In this document: in pieces, positions 32,601-38,929 of the stretch
How positions within the stretch are numbered: position 1 is the stretch's first letter
Layout of the letters: each line of letters starts with the position of its first letter
Position numbers and translations under genes: made by a program
The notes under the pieces: model-generated
Databases searched by the model: none
What the model was told of the DNA's origin: nothing
Seen by the model: only the letters and a program-made list of their open reading frames with translations
NCBI GenBank assembly: GCA_033557835.1
Contig: JAWQRO010000447.1
Location: 1-38,929, forward strand
Length of the DNA stretch: 38,929 bases
Source of the DNA: Helochares maculicollis
Lineage: Eukaryota > Arthropoda > Insecta > Coleoptera > Hydrophilidae
Reading direction: 5' to 3'

Positions 32601-33007
32601 TGGCATAAATTGTTTGTAAACAGTAGCTATAATGAACGTGCGTGCTTACCGATATCACGCAGATTTCGCTCTTGTGTGAAGTAGGGTTCCATTCAGCTGT
32701 GCCGACTTCGTATTTGCTTTGGCGTGGGAATTTTCGCACCTTGTCATGATCTAAGTCGTCTAAATTTCTTATTGCAATGTAACGGCGTCTAAAACAAATA
32801 TAAAATGTGCACACACACAATATAAAATGTGCACACACACACACACACAATATAAAATGTGCACAAACACACACGTATATATTATGATGATGCATACCCA
32901 GCTAAAAGTACATAAGTTCCTGTGTTGTCTACTGCCATGGCTTGGGCTTGTAAATCGCGGTGCTCCAATGCTGTTGCACATTCTGCACCACTCCATCGCA
33001 CAGCCAT
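26618..33007 (-). CDS. Wdr59: WDR59, GATOR2 complex subunit
   Basis: WDR59 is a scaffold subunit of GATOR2 (with WDR24, MIOS, SEC13, SEH1), which acts at the lysosome to relieve GATOR1 inhibition of TORC1 when amino acids are present. Exons on the minus strand are 33007-32898, 32788-32650, 31236-30595, 30533-30126, 29693-29014, 28378-28255 and 27142-26618, giving 875 residues with all phases matching. The N-terminus MAVRWSGAECATALEHRD leads into a WD40 propeller (AHTRGITDLNWHRKDPNILA, SHDGDIKLWD, SSQDNTVKFFD, VPVFGH-type blade VHTFVGHKDVVLEF). An RWD domain follows in exon 4 (LNIEFSLLNVSINNLEV, FPSAYPHGVPP). Exon 5 holds CLEPCLRQF and YIPFPRTTGAKFC. The last exon ends in a Cys/His-rich zinc-ribbon/RING (CVICHLSVRG, CGHGGHTQHL, CATGCGCTCL). 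Intron 2 (31237-32649) carries a mariner insertion. The human protein is longer, mainly by a disordered stretch before the RING. Confidence 0.96.
27143..28254 (-). other. WDR59 intron 6
   Basis: This lies between donor gtaagt (28254) and acceptor tttttag (27143). An ORF at 27143-27436 (minus) matches no known family, and I see no good donor that would make it an exon. Nothing else is recognised. Confidence 0.5.
31363..32408 (+). mobile_element. dead mariner copy in WDR59 intron 2
   Basis: The ends are inverted repeats: CCAGGTGCGCAAGTTTAAAA at left and, inverted, CCAGGTGCGCAAATTTAAAA at right, with similarity over about 27 bp. The element is flanked by TA on both sides (31361-31362 and 32409-32410), the mariner target duplication. 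On the plus strand pieces of a D,D34D mariner transposase can be read: FEDDELQALLDED, VGKWVPHKLNERHFE, KRKGFLNRVVTGDEK, VILQHDNAPAHSAK and YSPDLAPSDCHLF. They lie in different frames with stops between them, and at 1046 bp it is shorter than a full-length element (about 1.3 kb). It is therefore inactive but may be mobilisable in trans. It lies opposite in direction to WDR59. Confidence 0.92.
32797..32880. repeat. CA-rich minisatellite in WDR59 intron 1
   Basis: Three copies of tataaaatgtgca, each followed by a run of CA dinucleotides of different length, end in acacgtatatatt. It lies within the 109-nt first intron of WDR59, so it makes up most of that intron. Confidence 0.85.
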
Positions 33008-34776
33008 TTTTATGCTCTAAAACCAATTAATAACTTCGATTGACTACCTAGTATGCTAAATAATTAATACACTGAGATTTGGCTTATTTCAACCACGATT
33101 TAGTGTTTTTTGCGATGTGTTTATGCAATGCGATCTGTATAAAACAAATAAAGAAAGATAGCTTGGATGTATATTATGTGCTTTTTCTGCAATAAACGTT
33201 TCTTTTGCATATAATTTATTAGTCAATTTAACAATGATTGTTTAAGCTAGACTGGATATTGCATGCATAGTTCGATTGAAAGAAAATCCTCAATTGTTCT
33301 GTATACTAATTGCACACTGGAACGCTCGAACCTAGAAACTATTGAACAATGTGTATTTTGTATTTATTTTTATCTAGTACTGTCATTATCAGAAATTGTG
33401 TTGATCATGTTACAATATGGGATAGAGCGAGTAGTGTTTATGAGTGATTATTTTCGATAATTTGCAGAATAGTAAATCTCTGGATTTAGGATTCGTGTGT
33501 AAATTCGCCCTTCATTTGTCGTAGCTTTAACGTATCCTTGCCCTTTGAATTGCACAGCACACATGATCACTGAAAATTGCACAAGAGAATTGAATCAATT
33601 GATTACCTTTGGCGCAGCTAAGCAGCTCCCAAAAATACGAAAATAGATGCAGACGGATTTAAAGCACTGTTTATTTGACTTACATGTTTATTTATACTTA
33701 AATTATCGACTTGGGAACATGTGTGAGAAAACTACCGTATCAAACATCAACAATACTAAACATAACCACAGTTTGTAGGCATGTCAAAGATCAGGGGTGC
33801 CACTTTCCGGCAGATTTGATTCAGCACCACCGAAAAATGAAAAAACCGCCCAAATTTGGTTCTGATTGTCCGCTTTGTATGATAAATTCCCTAGCCAACA
33901 AAACAGCGCGGTGCTAATAAAGGATATCAATTGAGCAAATAATATCCGGATTGTGTACTTTATACATTATGTTTCATTTATACTTATAATGAGTCATTAT
34001 TTGCTGAAGTAATTGATATTTAAGGATAGAGCAAATTTCCGAATTCGCCTTGGAGAGGGTTACCAACTGTCCGCTATTGGTAAGGCCGTTTTTCAAATTT
34101 AGGCCTTGCTCGGGTTTTACATGAGAATGCGAGTATTAAATTCGAGCTGCATTTCAAATTCTAATTTCTAGCGACTCTCGTATTGCTTGTCATGGCGATT
34201 GTAGGAGCAAGAGGCCAAATTAACGAGGTGCAAAAGTCTGGAGATACCTGCTCGTAAACAGAACTGTATAATTGGTTGCCTAGTCGCACCTGACCGCCCA
34301 CCTCTCAATCAACAGTTTTTGATATGATTAATAATTTTCTATGCAGTAATTTTAGGTGTAGCTCATTTTCAAAGCTATAACATTAGCGGGCCGCCTATTG
34401 TTTAAGAACAGCTATAAAGCGAATGAGCGTTAAGGTTTGTTGAACTCTGAAAATAGAGAAAAGTGGATTAATTGAATAATTGGTGCGCTTTATTAGGGGA
34501 GAAATTAACGTTATTTGAGGCTATGGCCGCAAAGCACCAAGTGGGAGCATGAGGCGCAAAGGGGGCTCGGCACCTGCCACTCTAATGAACGAAGGCTCCA
34601 ATCGTCGCGCTACCAAATACAGGATACAAAAAAAATCGCAATTTAATAATAATAAAAATTAACAAAAATAATTTCATCGAATATTTTATATTAACGTTAA
34701 TACATCTTAGTAGCACCACAGAAAGTTTGGTCCTCATTGTCTTTAAAAATGAAAAATGAGCCGAAACGTAAAAAAA
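33008..34776. other. spacer between WDR59 and the CTIF-like gene
   Basis: No gene is recognisable. The first 100 bp must hold the WDR59 promoter (minus strand). The last part holds the 3' UTR of the CTIF-like gene, with AATAAA on the minus strand at 34494-34489. ORFs at 33263-33460 and 33711-33917 match nothing known. Confidence 0.5.
34489..34494 (-). terminator. possible poly(A) signal of CTIF-like gene
   Basis: AATAAA on the minus strand lies 282 nt after the stop codon. Another AATAAA (34786-34781) overlaps the end of the coding region but is too early to be the only signal unless the 3' UTR is almost absent. Confidence 0.4.
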
Positions 34777-36120
34777 TTATTTTATTCTAGGGTAGTAATA
34801 TAAGACTGACGACCCAGGAAGCTGCCAATTCGAAGCGTGGAGCTCTATCAGCTGCAGCAGCGTGCGTCTGACAGCCGGGGCGCCTGCACTGGCCAAAAAG
34901 CCATCGCGAACACTTGCCAAAAGTTGTTCGAGTTGTGCCGGTAACTCACTTTCCAAGTCGCGCCCTATGGATGTCAATACAAAGAACAAACATTCAGTCT
35001 CTGCTAAGCACTTGATTGGTAAACTAACGCACGATTGGCAGCATTTCGCCAAAACCGAAAGCAGCACTAAATCCGGCTGCAGCGCCTCGAACTGGCTCCT
35101 CAACTGGTGTCTCTTCAATTGTCCGCACATCTCCGTTAGGAACCACATGAAAGCCGTGAAGCGCGTACCATCCCCTGCCTTGATCCCCCTGAGGATTTTG
35201 TCGCGCTCTTGGTACCACTGCTGGCAGGTGTTGAGGAGCGATTCCAGGAAAGTCAAGTTCTTTTCTTTTTCTATGATGGACATGCAGAGTTTCGCACCGG
35301 CCTCACAATATTTTATGCCTTCCACTACTCTTTCCATTATTATTTTCACTAGGTCCATGAGGGTGCGCGATTGGAGCTGATTGGGGTCGTCTTGAGCCAG
35401 CTTGATGTTAGCCTCGTCCTCGGAGGGGAACTTTCCTAGATTCGTTTCCTCCTTGGAGAATCCTTTGAGCTTCACGACTAAATTGGCGGAATCGTGAGCG
35501 CCCAAGCTTTTCGACCTCTTCAGGTTGTTGTTGCTGTTTTGGTGCTGGTTCTGCTGGTGTTGTTGTTGATGCTGTTGCTGCTGGTGTTGATGCCAGTTTC
35601 CGAAATTCACGGGTTGGTTCTGCCCGGCGAACATCTGATGCGGTATTACATCATTAGTCATCTGGAAGTTAACTCTGGGCAAGTGATTGAGGATTTGGGA
35701 GGTCGAGGTCGAGTGCAGCAGGGGTATCGGCATGGCCGTGTGGACAATCGGTATAATGGGATGGTTTTGCACATGCCTCAAAATGTTTCCACTGGATTTA
35801 GAATGTTGTAATGGTATAGTTTCGAAGTTGAGCAGTGCCAAATTTCCACTCGACTTTGACGTTTGCAAGTCGTGATTCATGGTGAATTCTTTGGCGTGGA
35901 CGTTCAATTTCCCAGACGCTTGAGGAATATCGGTTCGGATGTTGGGAGGCCTGTAGATTTCCATCGTCGGTTTTCCTTTGATCGTCGCCATCGTCTGGCT
36001 CCTCCTCTTGTGTGCGTCTTTATTTGGTTTGATAAAACTCCTCTCCCGCGTCACGCCCGTTTGGGAAAAATCGGTCTTTTGGCTGCGTTTCAGCCCAGCA
36101 AAGTTTTGGGGCTGAGACAT
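34777..36120 (-). CDS. CTIF: MIF4G-domain protein, CTIF/MIF4GD-like
   Basis: MIF4G domains are HEAT-repeat scaffolds that bind eIF4A/eIF3-type partners. CTIF acts with the nuclear cap-binding complex in the first round of translation, and the related MIF4GD (SLIP1) in histone mRNA translation. The single exon encodes 447 residues from an ATG in good context (gaaaATGt). The first 250 residues are low-complexity: repeated SKSSGN motifs (about 90-115), a His/Gln run (about 172-192) and KRSKSLGAH. The MIF4G-like domain covers about 255-435 (LVKIIMERVVEGIKYCEAGA, FTAFMWFLTEMCGQL, ECLFFVLTSIGRDLESELPA). Its end LLQLIELHASNWQLP-YYYPR resembles CTIF's LLLEVIELHANSW...YYNR. The choice between CTIF and MIF4GD is by the long N-terminal extension and this tail and is not certain. 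No CBP80-binding motif could be confirmed by eye. An upstream ORF lies at 36173-36150. Confidence 0.85.
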   Translation of the reverse strand: MSQPQNFAGLKRSQKTDFSQTGVTRERSFIKPNKDAHKRRSQTMATIKGKPTMEIYRPPNIRTDIPQASGKLNVHAKEFTMNHDLQTSKSSGNLALLNFETIPLQHSKSSGNILRHVQNHPIIPIVHTAMPIPLLHSTSTSQILNHLPRVNFQMTNDVIPHQMFAGQNQPVNFGNWHQHQQQQHQQQHQQNQHQNSNNNLKRSKSLGAHDSANLVVKLKGFSKEETNLGKFPSEDEANIKLAQDDPNQLQSRTLMDLVKIIMERVVEGIKYCEAGAKLCMSIIEKEKNLTFLESLLNTCQQWYQERDKILRGIKAGDGTRFTAFMWFLTEMCGQLKRHQLRSQFEALQPDLVLLSVLAKCCQSCVSLPIKCLAETECLFFVLTSIGRDLESELPAQLEQLLASVRDGFLASAGAPAVRRTLLQLIELHASNWQLPGSSVLYYYPRIK

Positions 36121-36149
36121 TTTCGTTCCGTTTCCACTTAATCACTGTT

Positions 36150-36173
36150 TCAAACCGAAGCCTCACCGGCCAT
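36150..36173 (-). promoter_or_regulatory. short upstream ORF before the CTIF-like gene
   Basis: On the minus strand ATG-GCC-GGT-GAG-GCT-TCG-GTT-TGA encodes seven residues and stops 29 nt before the main ATG. If transcription starts further upstream it could dampen translation of the main frame. The sequence gccg|gtgagg inside it could alternatively serve as a splice donor. Confidence 0.35.
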
Positions 36174-37319
36174 CTGCAAATACGGGCTGTACAAACACTG
36201 TAACGTCTCGAATATTTTTATTTTAATGGTTAGTAATGCGGACCACGCAGTCTCCTTATTTAGCTTGACAAGGTTCTAACACACTCACTCTCTAGTCGCA
36301 GACTTAGCACCGAACAATTAAGATTCACTTTCATGTTTGTAAATGCACGTCATTTTCGATAGGCTTCCTTTTTAATAACTATTGTTTTCATCGTTTAATG
36401 AGGTGGCGTTTGTGGCAGCATTTACCTCGCAAACGCTCAGAAATCACTGTGGTCTATTGGCTTGGGTCTGACAAAATATTTATAGAATTTGTATTTATAG
36501 GTTTGAATGCATGTCCGTTCCGTTTTATTAATAGATATTACATGTACATAATAAATAACGCTGAATTGTATTATGTACGTTACGCATTTTTGTATAAATA
36601 TCGCACTTATTTACTTTTGTACGCGTAAAATTCCGACGACGGGAAAAATTATGAACACACCGAAATTCGTGATGACGAGCGATGTCTGTAGACTGAGATT
36701 GCACTGGAATGGGCGGAGGAAGAGTCTGAAAATTGCTGTTGGGTTGGGAAACGAAACGCTGCTTGCATGTAAACACGACTTTATTAATCGCATCGTTTCG
36801 TGCGTTTTTCTTGCAAATTTCCGTGTGTTAATTTTTGTCTTATCTTCAACTTGTAATTCTCTGCAGACTCCTCAACTAATCTATTTGATATTTTGAAGTA
36901 AGGTCCGCTATTGCTGTAATTTTATCCGCAAACTAGGGATTACCAGCGGTTTCACTTGCTTAAATTTTCGAATTTATTTGATTTCTTCAGTGCACTGTTT
37001 TTGCCTGTGGAATTGCAGCTTCCAAATTATCGTCAATAACGCTACTAAGCATTAATGAACAGTATTTTAAATACTGTTATCTGATCTACTTGAAGTTTAA
37101 AAGTGATTTGTTGACAACTTTATTAGTAAATCACACCCTAAAAAAGTTTATCAGAAGCACATCCAATATCTTCAACTGTCGAAACCAAACCTCAAACATG
37201 TAGTCCAGTCCCCTCGTGAATGCAAAATTTTGACTAGAACGAAAGAGAGTCGGCCGGTCGATGAACCGCCGACCAACAAGGATGCCTCCAATACCTCAAT
37301 CTGGTAGACCCTATAAGAT
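36174..37319. other. upstream region of the CTIF-like gene
   Basis: This must contain the promoter of the minus-strand CTIF-like gene. Otherwise it is AT-rich and no gene is visible. ORFs here (36398-36628, 36573-36896 and minus-strand ones) match no family. Confidence 0.45.
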
Positions 37320-38929
37320 ATATTTATTAGTTCTATTCCGGTTTTCTGTTAGCTCCACCTCGATTTCTTGGCCATTTTCTTCTCTGTTTAAGCGCTCTCT
37401 ATAATATACAACCGATTTATTTAGTCTTCCAGAATGCGTAACCGATCAACATAGTCTTCCAGAATGTGCAACCCATCAATTAAGTTTTCCAGAATGTGCA
37501 ACCGATCAATTTAGTGTTCCAGAATGCGTACTCGATCAATTTAGTCTTCCAGAATGTGCAACCGATTAATTTAGTGTTCCAGAACGTGATTATCTTCAAT
37601 TTCTTGTAAATTTATGTGCATAGCCACCCTTTACGTTTTTCCTGTTACCTGCTTTGCTACTTTGAGGAGTCTCTAATGCTCCGGGTCCTGAGAATATCCT
37701 TCATTTTGTTTTTGTAGGACTCATTAGTTCCATTCCGGTTTTTTGTTAGCTTCACCTCGTGTTTCTGGATCATTTCCTTCTCTATTTAAGCTTTCTATAT
37801 AAAATACACTCGATCAATTTAGTATTCCAGAATGTGCAACCTATTAATTTAGTGTTGCTGAACTATCTTCAATTTCTTGTAAATTTATGTGCATATCCAC
37901 CCTTTACGTTTTTCTTATTACCTGCTTTGCTACTTTGAGGAGTCTTTAGTTCTCTAGGTCCTGGGAATATCCTTCATTTTGTCTTTTGTAGGACTCATTA
38001 GTTCCATTCCGGTTTTTTGTTAGCTCCACCTCGTGTTTCTGGACCATTTTCTTTTCTATTTAAGCTTTCTCTATAATATACAACGGATCTATTTAGTTTT
38101 CCAGAATATGCAAAGAATCAATTTAGTCTTCCAGAATGCGTAACCGATCTATTTAGTCTTCCAGAATGTGCAACCGATCTATTTGGTGTTCCAGAATGTG
38201 ATTATCTTCAATTTCTTGTAAATTTATGTGCATATCCACCCTTTACGTTTTTCCTGTTACCTGCTTTGCTACTTTGAGAAGTCTTTAGCTCTCTAGGTCC
38301 TGACAACATCCTTCATTTTGTCTTTGTAAGACTCATTAGTTCCATTCCGGTGTTTTGTTAGCTCCACGTCGTGTTTCTGGGTCATTTTTTTCTCTATTTA
38401 AGCTTTCTCTATAACACACAACCAATCTATTTAGTTTTCCAGAATATGCAACCAATCAATTTAGTTTTCCAGAATGTGCAACCGATATTTAGTCTTCCAG
38501 AATGCGTAACCGATCAATTTAGTCTTCCAGAATGTGCAACCGATTAATTTAGTGTTCCAAAACGTGACTATCTTCAATTTCTTGTAAATTTATGTGCATA
38601 TCCACCCTTTACGTTTTTCCTATTACCTGCTTTGCTACTTTGAGGAGTCTCTAGTTCTCTAGAACTTGAGAATATCCATCATTTTGTCTTTGCAAGACTC
38701 ATTAGTTCCATTTCGGTTTTTTGTTAGCTCCACCTCGTGTTTCTGGGTCATTTTCTTCTCTATTTAAGCTTCCTCTATAACATACAACCAATCTATTTAG
38801 TTTTCCAGAATGTGCAACCGATCTATTTGGTGTTCCAGAATGTGATTATCTTCAATTTCTTGTAAATTTATGTGCATATCCACCCTTTACGTTTTTCCTG
38901 TTACCTGCTTTGCTACTTTGAGAAGTCTT
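37320..38929. repeat. nested tandem repeat: ~210-bp block alternating with arrays of a 30-bp unit
   Basis: A long block recurs with anchor 'attagttc.attccggt' at 37327, 37724, 37998, 38336 and 38702. It includes 'ttgttagctccacctcgt', 'cttgtaaatttatgtgcata', 'ccaccctttacgtttttcc' and 'acctgctttgctactttgag'. Between its two halves sits an array of 30-bp units of the type accgatcaatttagtcttcc-agaatgtgca. Array copy numbers are about 6 (37411-37590), 2 (37809-37865), 4 (38083-38202), 5 (38421-38568) and 2 (38786-38845). Anchor spacings are 397, 274, 338 and 366 bp, and the differences are close to multiples of 30. The array continues past the window end. No ORF. Confidence 0.92.

Noticed and set aside
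34862..35380. 172-residue plus-strand ORF opposite the MIF4G domain
   Set aside because: Antisense shadow of the CTIF-like coding region.

Overview
The window is nuclear DNA of an animal and most likely of an insect, probably a beetle. The evidence is spliced genes with many very short introns (about 50-60 nt) next to kilobase introns, AT-rich spacers, remnants of mariner-type transposons and several families of dispersed or tandem repeats. The order-level guess is an inference from overall look and gene content. There are no operons, no bacterial signals, and I recognised no tRNA, rRNA or CRISPR array.

Six protein-coding genes can be supported. From left to right: (1) the 3' half of a junctophilin gene (+; exons 1518-3344, possibly 6022-6135, 6477-6677, 10936-11022), whose 5' exons lie left of the window; (2) mTERF3, a mitochondrial transcription/ribosome factor (+; 13940-15052, with a probable 51-nt intron that keeps the frame); (3) NDUFAF6, a complex I assembly factor (+; four exons, 15358-16479); (4) a PDE2-type cGMP-stimulated cyclic nucleotide phosphodiesterase (+; six exons, 21129-24951); (5) WDR59, a GATOR2 subunit (-; seven exons, 33007 down to 26618); (6) a CTIF/MIF4GD-like MIF4G-domain protein (-; 36120 down to 34777, one exon). 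I built the exon models by hand from splice sites, codon phase and family knowledge. In every completed model the phases agree across all junctions.

The rest is introns, UTRs, spacers and repeats. A palindrome-bounded repeat of about 540 bp (core palindrome TACTATAC-GAA-GTATAGTA) occurs in four clusters: 62-1050, 8027-9515, 18479-20009 and 25231-25738. Two dead mariner copies are present, one in a junctophilin intron (about 3545-3990) and one with intact ends in WDR59 intron 2 (31363-32408). A 540-bp tandem duplication holding MITE-like hairpin units lies at 4111-5190. The right end (about 37320-38929, running off the window) is a nested tandem repeat in which a block of about 210-220 bp alternates with variable arrays of a 30-bp unit.

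Functionally the genes are not one pathway. mTERF3 and NDUFAF6 are a closely spaced head-to-tail pair that both serve mitochondrial respiration. The others serve ER-plasma membrane junctions (junctophilin), cyclic nucleotide signalling (PDE2), amino-acid sensing upstream of TORC1 (WDR59) and translation initiation (CTIF-like). I did not find a convincing new multi-gene system. The most notable observations are the nested tandem repeat, the palindromic repeat family, a possible short tail-anchored junctophilin isoform, and a PDE2 with a degenerate GAF-A domain.
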